Source: Shinella yambaruensis
GTDB lineage: Bacteria; Pseudomonadota; Alphaproteobacteria; Rhizobiales; Rhizobiaceae
Reading direction: 5' to 3'
Assembly (NCBI RefSeq): GCF_022899355.1
Contig: NZ_JALJCK010000007.1
Coordinates: 310,001-374,000, forward strand
Length of the DNA stretch: 64,000 bases
Below, piece after piece: positions 50,284 through 60,181 of this stretch (within the stretch, counting starts at the first letter, position 1; the number at the start of each line of letters is the position of its first letter). A model generated the notes under the pieces. The model had not been told where the DNA came from. It saw nothing but the letters and a program-made list of their open reading frames with translations, and did not search any database. Both the position numbers and the translations under genes were made by a program.

Positions 50284-51471
50284 TCAGCTCGGATCGTCGC
50301 GGTGGACGTCGTGGACGACCATGCCGATGGATTCCGGCGGCTTTTCGAGCCAGCGGCGGTGTTTCAGGGTCTTGCGCGTGTCCTGGTAGCCGGAATCCCA
50401 ATGTTCACGCATCGAGGTGCCGGAGAACTCGTAGTCCTTGGCGTCGCTCTCGTAGATTTTCTGCTGGTAGATGAGATGGACGATGTTGATCTGCGGCACG
50501 TCCTCCATGGCCGTGAGAAACGCCCGGTCCTCGTCCCTCAAGGCCTCCGCCGGCACCCGCAGCAGCGCCTGGTGCAGCCTGAGGCGCAGGTTGTGCAGGC
50601 GGCGGAACGTATCGGTATTGTTGCGCGTGCGGCTGGAATACATGATGTCCTTGTGCCGCGCGAGCACATCCGCCATGTCGCGCGGCAGGATGCCCCGCGC
50701 GCTGAAAAGATCGACCTGGAAGACCAGCGTGTCGCGGACGTCCTCTTGTTCCAGCAGATATTGCAGCGGTGTGTTGGAGACGATACCGCCGTCCCAGTAG
50801 TATTCATTCTCGATGTGGGTCGCCGGGAAGGCCGGGGGCAGGGCGCCCGAGGCCATCACATGCTCGGGACCCAGGACTTCGATATGGCTGTCGAAATAGC
50901 GGTAGTTGCCGGTACGGACGTTCACCGCACCGACGCTGAGCCGCTGGCGGCGGTCGTTCAGCACGTCCCAGTCGATGAGGCGGTCGAGCGTCGACTTCAG
51001 TTCCGACGTATCGTAGAAGCTGGTCGCCCCCGAGGCGCCCGGTTGCTGCAGCCAGGGATTGACACGATGCGGCGCGAAGAAGCCGGGCAGGCCCGACATC
51101 ATCGTCATCATCGAGCTCGCCTGGTTGCGCATCTTGCGGAAGAAGTCGCCCTCCGGCGTGAAATGCCAGATCTTGCGGGCGGAGATCGTCTCCCAGAAAT
51201 CGCGCAGCCGGTCGAGGCGGTTCTCCCGGGCGTTGCCGGCGATGATGGCGGCGTTGACCGCGCCGATCGATACGCCCGACAGCCAGTTCGCTTCGATGCC
51301 GGCCTCGTCGAGGGCCTGGAAGACGCCGGCCTGATAGGCGCCGAGCGCCCCGCCGCCCTGGAAGACCAGGCCGACCGACTGATAGGCCGAGAGAAGATCG
51401 GCGATATCGGGCGTTTCGGATTTGCGCTTGGGCTTCAGCCTTGCCTGTTCGTCCATCATCCTGTTCCTCAA
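50284..51471 (-). CDS. Patatin-like phospholipase (with DUF3734 C-terminal domain)
   Basis: A 395-residue protein. The patatin domain shows the oxyanion motif [15 protein letters not shown] near residue 38, the nucleophile in [10 protein letters not shown] near 65, and the catalytic Asp in [12 protein letters not shown] near 223. The DUF3734-type C-terminal domain follows. It is the third gene of a bdhA-adc-patatin operon, and related proteins have been linked to polyhydroxybutyrate metabolism. The ATGA overlap with the adc stop (51468-51471) supports the start, with a second ATG 12 bases later. Confidence 0.88.
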   Translation of the reverse strand: MRNRMMDEQARLKPKRKSETPDIADLLSAYQSVGLVFQGGGALGAYQAGVFQALDEAGIEANWLSGVSIGAVNAAIIAGNARENRLDRLRDFWETISARKIWHFTPEGDFFRKMRNQASSMMTMMSGLPGFFAPHRVNPWLQQPGASGATSFYDTSELKSTLDRLIDWDVLNDRRQRLSVGAVNVRTGNYRYFDSHIEVLGPEHVMASGALPPAFPATHIENEYYWDGGIVSNTPLQYLLEQEDVRDTLVFQVDLFSARGILPRDMADVLARHKDIMYSSRTRNNTDTFRRLHNLRLRLHQALLRVPAEALRDEDRAFLTAMEDVPQINIVHLIYQQKIYESDAKDYEFSGTSMREHWDSGYQDTRKTLKHRRWLEKPPESIGMVVHDVHRDDPS

Positions 51472-52211
51472 GCCGGATCGGCCATGTAGTCATGCACGAC
51501 GTCGCCCATGCCCAGCGTGAGGTCGGCGATGAAATGCACGGCCGAGACGATTTCGAGCACCGGCAGGCGGGCGACGTCGGCGATGACGTGGCGGAAGAGC
51601 TGCAGGTCGGCCGGCCCCGTCCAGGCGCCCTTCACGGTCGCGTCCTCGAGATGGTAGCGCACCAGTTCGCAGATGCGTGGGCTCGCATCGACATGGGGAA
51701 TGATCTTGACCAGGAAATTCGGCTTGCCGAGCGAACGGGCGACGTCGGCCGTATCGACCGCGCGGTGCTTGTAGCCCATCGTGGCGCTGGCGCAGAGCAC
51801 GGAGCCGTAGTGCAGCGTGCCGACGATCACCTCGCCCTCATGCACGAGCTTGGGAAAGGCAAGCTTCTTCGGAAAGCCCCAGATTTCCCGGCCGCCGGCA
51901 ATCGGCGCGTCGTCGTCGAGATACATGGCGTGGACATAGACGCCCTCCGCTCCGTTGAAGCGGACGGGGATGACCTGGCCGGATTCGGTGTAGTCGCCGA
52001 AGCCGGTGGAGTCGGGCATCTTGATGAATTCGTATTTGACGACGGGATCGACGATCTCCAGCGGTTCCGGCACGACGGCGCGCAGCGCGTCGGGATCCGT
52101 GCGGTAGCTGATAATGACATATTCCCGGTCGATGAAGCGGTACGGACCCGGCGGATAGGCGGGGTTGGTCAGCGGCATGGCATAGGCGTTGCGGACGTCG
52201 GCGGCTTTCAT
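51468..52211 (-). CDS. adc: Acetoacetate decarboxylase
   Basis: A 247-residue enzyme of normal ADC size converting acetoacetate to acetone and CO2. The active-site block [17 protein letters not shown] near residue 107 carries the Schiff-base Lys next to a second Lys that lowers its pKa. Other family segments are [20 protein letters not shown] near 60 and LVKIIPHVD near 168. Genes for 3-hydroxybutyrate dehydrogenase precede it by 38 bases. Confidence 0.9.
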   Translation of the reverse strand: MKAADVRNAYAMPLTNPAYPPGPYRFIDREYVIISYRTDPDALRAVVPEPLEIVDPVVKYEFIKMPDSTGFGDYTESGQVIPVRFNGAEGVYVHAMYLDDDAPIAGGREIWGFPKKLAFPKLVHEGEVIVGTLHYGSVLCASATMGYKHRAVDTADVARSLGKPNFLVKIIPHVDASPRICELVRYHLEDATVKGAWTGPADLQLFRHVIADVARLPVLEIVSAVHFIADLTLGMGDVVHDYMADPA

Positions 52212-52249
52212 GTCGGTCGTTCCTGAATTTGCGAAATCGGGCGGGGCGA

Positions 52250-53056
52250 TCAGTGTGCCGTCCAGCCGCCGTCGAGCGACAGGATGGCACCGGTCATGGA
52301 AGCTGCATCTCCGCCGGCGAGATAAAGGGCGAGGCCGGCAACCTGCTCGACCGTCACGAACTGCTTGGTCGGCTGGGCCTCGAGCAGCACGTCATGGATG
52401 ACCTGCTCCTTGGTGAGGCCGCGCGCGGCCATCGTGTCGGGAATCTGCTTCTCGACGAGTGGTGTCCAGACATAGCCGGGGCAGATGGCATTGACGGTGA
52501 CGCCGTTCGTCGCTGCTTCCAGCGCGACGGTTTTGGTCAGGCCCGCAATGCCATGCTTGGCCGCGACATAGGCGGACTTGTAGGGCGAGGCGACCAGCGC
52601 ATGGGCCGAGGCGATGTTGATGATGCGGCCGAAGCCACGTTGCTTCATGCCGGGCAGGGCGGCCTTGATGGAATGGAAGGCGGCGATCAGGTTGATCTGG
52701 ATGATCGCCTGCCATTTGTCGTCCGGGAATTCCTCGATGGGGGCGACATGCTGGATGCCGGCATTGTTGACGAGGATGTCACAGCCGCCGAACGTGTCGA
52801 TCGCAAGCTGCACCATTGTACCGATCTCTTCGCCGGATAGCATGTTCGCCGGCGAATAGAGGCAGCGCGCGCCGAAATCCGCCTCGATAGCCGCACGTTC
52901 CGCTTCGATTGGCGCAGCATCGCCCAGTCCGTTGATGACAACATTCGCGCCTGCCGACGCAAAGCGCCGGGCGATCGCAAGGCCTATGCCGCTGGTGGAG
53001 CCGGTGACGATGGCGGTTCGGTTGGCGAGGGCATTCGGCTGGGTCGCGTCGTTCAT
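52250..53056 (-). CDS. bdhA: D-3-hydroxybutyrate dehydrogenase
   Basis: A 268-residue short-chain dehydrogenase oxidising 3-hydroxybutyrate to acetoacetate with NAD+. It has [15 protein letters not shown] near residue 20, [19 protein letters not shown] near 96 (the QHVAPIE block is typical of Bdh), [11 protein letters not shown] near 144 and catalytic YVAAKHG near 161. ATG 53056 follows GGAGCCTCC. With adc it gives a path from hydroxybutyrate to acetone, or to acetoacetate for CoA activation elsewhere. Confidence 0.92.
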   Translation of the reverse strand: MNDATQPNALANRTAIVTGSTSGIGLAIARRFASAGANVVINGLGDAAPIEAERAAIEADFGARCLYSPANMLSGEEIGTMVQLAIDTFGGCDILVNNAGIQHVAPIEEFPDDKWQAIIQINLIAAFHSIKAALPGMKQRGFGRIINIASAHALVASPYKSAYVAAKHGIAGLTKTVALEAATNGVTVNAICPGYVWTPLVEKQIPDTMAARGLTKEQVIHDVLLEAQPTKQFVTVEQVAGLALYLAGGDAASMTGAILSLDGGWTAH

Positions 53057-53270
53057 CGGAGGCTCCATATCTTCGGCCTTGAGCGGTCGTGGCGTGATCT
53101 GGAGCACGCCGATATTTCATTGCGATGACAGTTGTTCCTGGTCATCTATGTGCTGTTTTTAATTATGGTCAATATCGTCACGAGAGCGTCAAACAAGATT
53201 ATTAGTAAATAGTGGTCGAACACGCAGTGTATTAAATTTACGTCTTGAAGTCGTGCGCATTTCCATGCCT

Positions 53271-53290
53271 GCCAGTCGGTCATGACTGGC
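53271..53290. promoter_or_regulatory. Inverted repeat in the leader of the PstS-like gene
   Basis: GCCAGTC and GACTGGC (53271-53277, 53284-53290) are perfect arms around GGTCAT, 49 bases upstream of the PstS-like ATG. Could be a leader hairpin or regulator site; I found no PHO box in this 282-base gap, whose middle part is AT-rich. Confidence 0.4.
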
Positions 53291-53338
53291 GGGGAGGCCC
53301 TCTGTTGTCTGAAATTGCGCAATACCGAGGGGAGATTC

Positions 53339-54418
53339 ATGGTGAATTTGTTACGGCATCCCGGCTGCCAGGTCTGGCGCAGGCTTGCGCTGGCCCTTGG
53401 CGCTCTCATCCTTCTATCCGTACATGCCGCCCACGCCGAACCCATCCGGGGCGCCGGATCGACCTTTGCTGCACCGATCATCCATCTCTGGTCGCGCGAC
53501 TACGAGGCGATGCGCACGGATGGCGGTGATTTCACGTCGCCGGATTGGCGCGTCGATTACGAGCCGGTCGGCTCGCTCGCCGGCATCATGCGGCTCGACC
53601 AGCTGGAAACGGACTTTGCGGCAACCGATGCGCCGCTGCCGTCGGATGAACTCAAGAAGCGCGGCTATACCCAGTTTCCCATCGTGATGGGCGGCATCGT
53701 GGTCGTGGCCAATCTGGACGGTGTCGGTGCGGAGGCGCTGCGTCTTTCCGGACCCGTCCTGGCCGACATCTATCTCGGCAAGGTGACGACATGGTCCGAT
53801 CCGGCGATCAAGGTGCTTAACCCGGATCTGGCGCTGCCGGATGCGGCGATCGCGGTCTTTCACCGCGAGGACGGTTCGGGCTCAACCCTCACCTTCACCG
53901 GTTTCCTCGCCAAGGCCAGCCCGGAATGGGCAGAGAAGGTCGGTGCGGATACGCTGGTCAAATGGCCGCTCGGCAAGGGCGAGAAGGGCACCGGCGGGCT
54001 TGCGAGCCTCGCGGCCGCCACGAAGAACAGCATCTCCTATCTCGAATATGGCCAGGTCGTCCGCCTTGGTCTTCCCTATGCGACGCTTGAGAGCCAGGCC
54101 GGCACTTTCGTTCAGCCGAGCCCGGAGAGTTTCCAGGCAGGCCTTGAAGGCCTCGCCTGGGATCCCGCGACGGGCTCTCCCGCCACCGGTACGGCGACGG
54201 TGAGCGACAAGGCCTATCCGATGGCGGTCGTCACCTACGCTGTCGTGCCGCGGGATCGCGGAAAGGGGCGCGTCAACCGCGTGCTGGATCTCTTCCGACT
54301 CGCCTTCAGCCGCGGTGGCGATGAGGCGAGCGCACTCGGCTATATCCCCGTCCCGCCGGCGCTGGCCGGCAAGATCGAAGCGTACTGGACCACGAATCTG
54401 GGTTCCGTGAGCAACTGA
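53339..54418 (+). CDS. PstS-like phosphate-binding periplasmic protein
   Basis: A 359-residue protein with a signal peptide ending in HAAHA near residue 34. The mature start EPIRGAGSTFAAPIIHLW is the PstS phosphate-loop motif, with IMRLDQLETDFAATDAPL near 87 and HREDGSGSTLTFTGFLA near 182, where phosphate is bound. No pstC, pstA or pstB is adjacent; a Na/Pi cotransporter follows instead. It may feed a distant PstCAB or act as a sensor or scavenger. Start ATG 53339 follows GAGGGGAG. Confidence 0.88.
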   Translation: MVNLLRHPGCQVWRRLALALGALILLSVHAAHAEPIRGAGSTFAAPIIHLWSRDYEAMRTDGGDFTSPDWRVDYEPVGSLAGIMRLDQLETDFAATDAPLPSDELKKRGYTQFPIVMGGIVVVANLDGVGAEALRLSGPVLADIYLGKVTTWSDPAIKVLNPDLALPDAAIAVFHREDGSGSTLTFTGFLAKASPEWAEKVGADTLVKWPLGKGEKGTGGLASLAAATKNSISYLEYGQVVRLGLPYATLESQAGTFVQPSPESFQAGLEGLAWDPATGSPATGTATVSDKAYPMAVVTYAVVPRDRGKGRVNRVLDLFRLAFSRGGDEASALGYIPVPPALAGKIEAYWTTNLGSVSN

Positions 54419-54461
54419 GCCCGGCTTCGTCGCAATCGTTCTAATAGAAGCGAGTCTTCCC

Positions 54462-56195
54462 ATGGAAATTGATATCTTCAAGGACATTCTCGTCCCCGTC
54501 ATCGGCGGGTTGGGAATCTTCATGCTCGGTCTGGAGTTCATGGCCAACGGCATCCAGGCGCTTTCCGTCAACAGCATGCGAAACTTCCTTGCCAAGGCTG
54601 CGGGCACGCCGATCAAGGGTGTCATGGCCGGAACTCTGATCACCGGCGTCATTCAGTCCTCGACGGCCATGACGGTGATGGTGGTCGGTCTCGTCAATGC
54701 CGGCGTGGTCGGTCTCAGGCCGGCAATCAGCGTGATCATGGGCGCCAATATCGGCACGACGCTCGGCAATGGCCTGATCGCCCTGCCGCTTGGTCCGCTC
54801 GGTCTGATCTGCGGGGGTGTTTTCGCGCTGGTCTACTGCTTCGCCAAGAGCGAGAAGGTCCGTAACATTGCGCTCGCCTGCATGGGCTTCGCACTGATCT
54901 TCTATGGTCTCAACCTGATGACGGGTGGCCTGCGTCCCCTGCGTAACATGCCCGAGGTCATGGAATTGCTTCAGACGCTTCGGGCGGATTCCTACTTCAA
55001 CCTCATCAAGTGCGTCCTCATCGCAGCCGGCATCACCGCGATGATCCACTCGTCGTCGGCAACGATCGGCATCGTCATGGGCCTGGGTGCAGCCGGCGTG
55101 CTCGACTGGACGACCGCCGTCGCCTTCTCGCTCGGCGCCGATCTCGGCACCACCATCACTTCGTGGATGGCCTCGCTCAACCTGTCCAAGAATGCCAAGC
55201 GCGCGGCCTACGCGCATATCTCCTTCAACATCATCGGCGTCTGCATCACCGTCCCGCTCTTCTTCGTCTCGATCGGCGTCTTGCAATGGACGATGGGCGT
55301 CTTCGGCATGGGTGATCCGGGTCTTGCGGTCATGGTCGACGGCAAGGAAACCTTCCCGCTCGTTCCTGTCGCGGTCGGCCTTTACTCGACGGTTTTCAAC
55401 ATCTTCAACACGGCACTGCTTTTTCCCTTCGTTGGTGTGTTCGAGCGTGTTCTGTCCCGTGTCGGGCGGTCGGACGAAGAGGATATCGAGGACTATTCGA
55501 CCCCGAAGTTCCTCAGCCGCGAGGTTGCCAACGACTTCGCCCGTGCCGTTCCGGCCATCCAGCAGGAGACGACCCGTCACCTCCAGGCCGGTGCGATGTT
55601 CCTCAACATCGCCCGCGGCGACAGGAAGGCCCCGTCCGATCCGGGCGAGCACTATCTGGCGACCGACATCCTCAGCCGCGATATTCGCGCGTACACGGCC
55701 AACCTGATGAAGGAAGACCTGCCCTACGATCAGCTCGACCTCATCGCCAGCCTGATCGAGGAGGCGGACTTCACCGCGGCGCTCACGGAATCGATGCACC
55801 AGGTTGCGCGCCGGGTGAAGCGTGAGAAATTCTCGCCGCAGGCACAGGCGATCGTCGAAACCGCGCTGAACAAGCTCGATGTCTCGCTTCGCGCCATCAT
55901 GCCGGACCATGGCATCGCCGATCCGCAGATGCCGGCGGGCCATGTCAGCTATCCCGACGTGGAGGAACTGCGCGCCAAGACGCTGGCGCTCGGGCCGAAT
56001 GCCGGTGCTGCTGAACGGGGCACCATCCTTGCTCTGCTCGGTTCCGTCGAGCGTGCGGAAATCCTGATCCGTCGCATCGATGCCGAGCGCAAGTCGGTAA
56101 ACCGGAAGAGCGTGCTCGCCCGCGCGAATATCCGGCGGGAGAACCGCGAGCAGCGGATGGATGACGGCGGCTTGAGCCCGGTTCCGGCCGAATAG
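54462..56195 (+). CDS. Na+/phosphate cotransporter family protein with PhoU-like C-terminus
   Basis: A 577-residue protein. The membrane part has the two inverted NptA repeats with the QSST motif (TGVIQSSTAMTVMVVG near residue 64, and the second-repeat form IHSSSATIGIVMG near 192) and GANIGTTLGNGL / GADLGTTITSWM. The last 200 residues are helical and PhoU-like (DFARAVPAIQQETTRHL onward). It imports or exports phosphate with Na+. It starts 43 bases after the PstS-like gene. Confidence 0.9.
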   Translation: MEIDIFKDILVPVIGGLGIFMLGLEFMANGIQALSVNSMRNFLAKAAGTPIKGVMAGTLITGVIQSSTAMTVMVVGLVNAGVVGLRPAISVIMGANIGTTLGNGLIALPLGPLGLICGGVFALVYCFAKSEKVRNIALACMGFALIFYGLNLMTGGLRPLRNMPEVMELLQTLRADSYFNLIKCVLIAAGITAMIHSSSATIGIVMGLGAAGVLDWTTAVAFSLGADLGTTITSWMASLNLSKNAKRAAYAHISFNIIGVCITVPLFFVSIGVLQWTMGVFGMGDPGLAVMVDGKETFPLVPVAVGLYSTVFNIFNTALLFPFVGVFERVLSRVGRSDEEDIEDYSTPKFLSREVANDFARAVPAIQQETTRHLQAGAMFLNIARGDRKAPSDPGEHYLATDILSRDIRAYTANLMKEDLPYDQLDLIASLIEEADFTAALTESMHQVARRVKREKFSPQAQAIVETALNKLDVSLRAIMPDHGIADPQMPAGHVSYPDVEELRAKTLALGPNAGAAERGTILALLGSVERAEILIRRIDAERKSVNRKSVLARANIRRENREQRMDDGGLSPVPAE

Positions 56196-56307
56196 GCCAT
56201 ATGCCATCGGTCACCGCGGCGGCTACGCTGCGGTGACTGCCCGGCCGCCGGCTCCGGCCTGCCGGACAGTTTTCGCATTTGGGAACGTCCCTTGAGCATA
56301 GTCCCTT

Positions 56308-57336
56308 ATGCTTCCCCGATTTACCGAGAAGTCCCTCGTGAGTGTCGGCCTGATTGCTCTTCTTGACGATGTCGCGGCCCTTGCAAAGGCTGCCGCTGCA
56401 TCGCTTGACGACATTGCCGCCCAGGCCGGGCAGGCCGGCGCCAAGGCAGCCGGCGTCGTCATCGACGATGCCGCCGTGACGCCGCGTTACGTCACCGGCT
56501 TCTCACCGGCGCGCGAGCTGCCGATTATCGGCCGGATTGCCCTTGGCTCGTTGAAGAACAAGCTGCTTTTTCTGCTCCCGGCGGCGCTGGTGCTGAGTCT
56601 TCTTGCGCCGCAGGCGATCACGCCGTTCCTGATGCTGGGTGGTCTCTATCTCTGCTACGAGGGTGCGGAAAAGGTCTATGAACTCATATCTCCGCACGGC
56701 GCCCATCGTCATGAAGAGGCGTTGGATACCATCGCGGTCGACGCCAAGACCTTCGAAAACGAGAAAGTCGCCGGTGCGATCCGCACGGACTTCATTCTGT
56801 CCTCCGAGATCATGGCGATCACGCTGGGTTCCGTGCCGGATGCGGGCATCGCCAGCCAGGCCTTGATACTGGCCGTCGTCGGCGTCGTGATCACGGTCGG
56901 TGTCTATGGTGTCGTCGCGCTCATTGTGAAAGCAGATGACGTCGGCCTCTGGCTTGCCCGCCGCCCCTCCCGCTCGCCGGCCGACGCCGGCCTTCGCATC
57001 ATCGGTCAGGGTCTCGTTCAGGGCATGCCCTATCTCCTGAAGCTCCTCGGCATGGTCGGTACGGCGGCGATGATCTGGGTCGGCGGCGGCATCCTGCTGC
57101 ATGGCGCCGAGATATTCGGCTTCGCATGGCCGAGCCACATCCTGCATGATGCCGCCGAGGCGGCTGCGCAAGCCGTTCCGGCATTCGGCGGCTTTCTTTC
57201 CTGGCTGGTCCAGGCCACGGGTTCCGGTATCCTCGGCCTGGCGATCGGCGCGGCGATGATCCCGGCCGTCGGCGGAATCATCGTGCCGGCATGGCGCTGG
57301 CTGAGCGGACGCCTTCGCAGGCTTCGCGCGGCTTGA
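56308..57336 (+). CDS. DUF808 family membrane protein (YedI-like)
   Basis: A 342-residue membrane protein of normal YedI length. Family segments are VGLIALLDDVAALAKAAAAS near the start, DDAAVTPRYVTGF near 52, and LGGLYLCYEGAEKV near 109. AVRTDFILS-type sequence (AIRTDFILSSEIMAITLG) follows near 152. Five or more hydrophobic spans follow. Function is unknown. It lies 112 bases after the Na/Pi gene, probably as a separate or weakly linked transcript. Confidence 0.85.
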   Translation: MLPRFTEKSLVSVGLIALLDDVAALAKAAAASLDDIAAQAGQAGAKAAGVVIDDAAVTPRYVTGFSPARELPIIGRIALGSLKNKLLFLLPAALVLSLLAPQAITPFLMLGGLYLCYEGAEKVYELISPHGAHRHEEALDTIAVDAKTFENEKVAGAIRTDFILSSEIMAITLGSVPDAGIASQALILAVVGVVITVGVYGVVALIVKADDVGLWLARRPSRSPADAGLRIIGQGLVQGMPYLLKLLGMVGTAAMIWVGGGILLHGAEIFGFAWPSHILHDAAEAAAQAVPAFGGFLSWLVQATGSGILGLAIGAAMIPAVGGIIVPAWRWLSGRLRRLRAA

Positions 57337-57395
57337 TCCGCCTCGCTTGTGACGGAATACCCCCTGCGGGCCATAACCTTTGGAGATGAGCCGTC

Positions 57396-58844
57396 TTGGC
57401 ATCGGAAATCGAATTGAAGCTGGACCTGACGCCCGAGGCCGCGCAGGCGCTCCTGTCTTCCGGCCTGCTGCCGGCGGAGCCTGCCGTGTCGGACCTCAGG
57501 GCGATCTATTTCGACACGCCGGAGGAAGAGCTTCATGCTGCCGGCTTCTCCTTGCGCATCCGCCGGACGGGCGACCAGCGCATCCAGACCGTCAAGGCTG
57601 CGGGCGAGAGCGCGGCCAGCCTCTTCGTGCGTCCGGAATGGGAGCAGTCCGTCGAAAGCGACGTGCCTGTCCTCGACGACACGACGCCGCTGAAAGCCCT
57701 TCTCGGCGAGCGGGCACGGGCACTGCGTCCGGTGTTCGAGGTTGCCGTCACGCGGATGACCTGGCTCGTATCCTGGCGGGAGGCGCAGATCGAGCTTGTG
57801 CTCGATCGGGGCGAGATCGTCGCCGGCGACAGGCGCACGCCGGTCTGCGAGATCGAGCTGGAGCTGAAGTCGGGCGATCCCGCCGCTCTTTTTTCCTACG
57901 CGCGCGGGATCGCCGCCGAGGCGCCGCTGCGTCCCGGCGTGCTCAGCAAGGCGGAGCGGGGCTACAGGCTGCTTGGCCCTGCATTCTCCTCGGCGCCGGC
58001 CGAGCCGGTCCTTCTGTCGCAGGACATGGACGTGGAGAGGGCATTCCGCGTCGTCGCCGGCGCTTGCCTTCGCCAGTTCAGGCTGAACGAGATGCTGTTC
58101 GGTCGCGGTGATGTGGAGGTTGTGCATCAGGCACGGGTCGCCCTTCGGCGCCTGCGTTCGGCGCTCGCCGCGTTCGCGCCCGTGGTCGCGGACGATGCGC
58201 TGGGCCACCTGAAGGACGAGCTGCGCTGGCTGGCCGGCGTTCTGGGCGCAGTGCGCGACCTCGACGTACTGATCCCCGGACAACGGGATGCGGCGGCACG
58301 CGCCGCACTGGAGCAGGCGCGCCGCGAGGCCTTCGAAAGGGCGACCGATGCCCTGGCGTCGCCCCGGGCACAGGCGCTGATGCTCGACCTGTCGGAATGG
58401 CTTGCCTGCGGCGACTGGCATCATCGTCCGTCGCTGGCGGAAATGCGCGCGATGCCCTTGCGTGATTTCGCGATCGCCGCCCTCGACCGGTTGCGGCGGA
58501 AGGTGAAAAGGCAGGGTCGCGACCTCGCCGACCTCGATGACGAGGCGCGCCACAGGATGCGCAAGGACGCCAAGAAGCTGCGCTATGCGGCCGAGTTCTT
58601 CGCCAGCCTTTTCCAGGGCAGGAAGCAGCGGCGGCGCTATGGCGACTTCATCGAGGCGCTGAAAACGCTGCAGGACGCTCTCGGTGTGCTGAACGACAGG
58701 GCGAACACATCGAGGCACCTCGCCGAGGCCGGCCTCTTTCCCGAAGAGATGCCGCAGAAGAAGGGGGCGGACGAGGCGGAGATACTGAAGGTCGCCGTGG
58801 AGGCGCATGATGCCTTCTGCGACGCCAGGCGCTTCTGGCGCTGA
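57396..58844 (+). CDS. CYTH and CHAD domain-containing protein
   Basis: A 482-residue two-domain protein. The N-terminal CYTH domain starts with the EIELKL motif (ExExK) and has YFDTPEEELHAAGFSLRIRR and CEIELELKSGD, a triphosphate tunnel fold. The C-terminal CHAD domain (from about residue 215) is helical with conserved His/Arg (VEVVHQARVALRRLRSALAAF, RHRMRKDAKKLRYAAEFF). Such proteins hydrolyse triphosphate and bind polyphosphate through CHAD. Start is TTG 57396 after GGAGATGAGCCGTC. The context with PPK2 supports a polyphosphate link. Confidence 0.88.
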   Translation: MASEIELKLDLTPEAAQALLSSGLLPAEPAVSDLRAIYFDTPEEELHAAGFSLRIRRTGDQRIQTVKAAGESAASLFVRPEWEQSVESDVPVLDDTTPLKALLGERARALRPVFEVAVTRMTWLVSWREAQIELVLDRGEIVAGDRRTPVCEIELELKSGDPAALFSYARGIAAEAPLRPGVLSKAERGYRLLGPAFSSAPAEPVLLSQDMDVERAFRVVAGACLRQFRLNEMLFGRGDVEVVHQARVALRRLRSALAAFAPVVADDALGHLKDELRWLAGVLGAVRDLDVLIPGQRDAAARAALEQARREAFERATDALASPRAQALMLDLSEWLACGDWHHRPSLAEMRAMPLRDFAIAALDRLRRKVKRQGRDLADLDDEARHRMRKDAKKLRYAAEFFASLFQGRKQRRRYGDFIEALKTLQDALGVLNDRANTSRHLAEAGLFPEEMPQKKGADEAEILKVAVEAHDAFCDARRFWR

Positions 58845-58967
58845 ACGAAAGGGCCGCCCGGCTTCGCGAGGATCGCGCTCCCTGCTTTTCACATGGCTGT
58901 CAAGACCGGCCGCTATCTGCTGGCCCGGCCGGGCATTCCCGACCGTCCGGATTCGCTGGGAGACATC

Positions 58968-59933
58968 ATGGCCGTCGTCGCATCCTGCCTTTATCGCGAA
59001 GGACGCCGCATGGAGGAGGTGCCGTTTTCCGCCGTCGCCGTGCCGGCAGAGCCCCACGACTTCATCTGGATCGGTCTGCATGAGCCGACCGCCGAGGAAA
59101 TGGCGCTGCTGAAGGCGCGCTTCGACCTGCACGAACTGTCCGTCGACGATGCGCTCAACCCGCTGCAAACGCCGAAACTCAGCGCCTACGACGACCAGAT
59201 TTTTGTGCTCGCCCAGACGGCGAAGCTCGAAGGCGACAGGATCGTTTACGGGCGCACCGGCATTTTCGTCGGCGAGCGCTATATCATCACCGTGCGGCAC
59301 GGATCCGAGCGGGGGCACGGCGCGTTGCGCGGCCGGCTCGAAATGTCGCCGCATACGCTCAGCCATGGCACCGACTATATTCTCCACGCCATTCTCGATT
59401 TCATCGTCGACGGCTACCTGCCGATCGCCCGCACGATCGAGGATTCCGTGCTCGACATGGAGCGCACCATGCTCGACGCGTTTCTCGACCGGGACCAGAT
59501 CAAGCTGATCTTCCGCCTGCGCCGCGAGGTCATCCTGTTCCAGCGTGTTCTCGATGCAATGCTCGATCTGTGCGGCAAGCTGGTGCATCTGGACCTGCCG
59601 TGCCTCGATGCCGAGGCGAAGCCCTATTTCCGCGATGCGCTGCAGCACATGCATCGCGTCGAGCAGACGGTCGGCGGTCTCAGGGACGTCATCACCTCGG
59701 TCTTCGAGGCGAGCAATCTGCTCGAGCAGCAGCGGCAGGGCACGATCACCCGCCAGCTTGCCTCCTGGGCGGCGATCCTCGCCGTACCGACGGCGATCGC
59801 CGGTATTTACGGCATGAACTTCGAGAACATGCCGGAACTCGGAACCCGTTACGGCTATTTCGTCGTTCTCGGGATAATCACCGTTTTCTGCAGCGTGCTG
59901 TACTTCCGGTTCAAGCGCTACAAGTGGATCTGA
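58968..59933 (+). CDS. corA: CorA family magnesium/cobalt transporter
   Basis: A 321-residue protein with a large cytosolic funnel and two C-terminal spans. The selectivity motif YGMNFENMP is near residue 281, between span 1 (WAAILAVPTAIAGI) and span 2 (YFVVLGIITVFCSVLYF), and the basic end FKRYKWI closes the protein. ATG 58968 after GGGAGACATC is preferred; an ATG at 58893 lacks a ribosome-binding site. Mg2+ supply would suit the neighbouring PPK2. Confidence 0.87.
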   Translation: MAVVASCLYREGRRMEEVPFSAVAVPAEPHDFIWIGLHEPTAEEMALLKARFDLHELSVDDALNPLQTPKLSAYDDQIFVLAQTAKLEGDRIVYGRTGIFVGERYIITVRHGSERGHGALRGRLEMSPHTLSHGTDYILHAILDFIVDGYLPIARTIEDSVLDMERTMLDAFLDRDQIKLIFRLRREVILFQRVLDAMLDLCGKLVHLDLPCLDAEAKPYFRDALQHMHRVEQTVGGLRDVITSVFEASNLLEQQRQGTITRQLASWAAILAVPTAIAGIYGMNFENMPELGTRYGYFVVLGIITVFCSVLYFRFKRYKWI

Positions 59934-60181
59934 GGCCGTTCCAGGAGGGCGCCGAATTGCGCTTCGTCACAAAAGCGTCGTCGATGTTTCCTATAGGATT
60001 CCGGCGGGAAAGGCGCGGAACAGCCGGGCCGGGCAGGTCGTTTCGGCCATGCGCCGACTGGCGCCGCCAAGCCACCGTCGTCGTCATTGCCTGCTTCGGT
60101 GTCCTGACGCGGATTGCCCTTCGATCGTCCCGGTGGCGGCTGCTTCCGGGTGCCGTTTCCACCCCTTGAGGATATCGCCCC

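Noticed and set aside
54441-56207. 588-codon minus-strand open frame opposite the Na/Pi cotransporter
   Set aside because: Charged low-complexity translation without hydrophobic core, mirror of a real membrane protein.
57030-59654. 874-codon open frame on the minus strand across DUF808, CYTH-CHAD and CorA genes
   Set aside because: It mirrors three well supported plus-strand genes and is rich in Arg, His and Gln, as expected from antisense of GC-rich codons; no family features.
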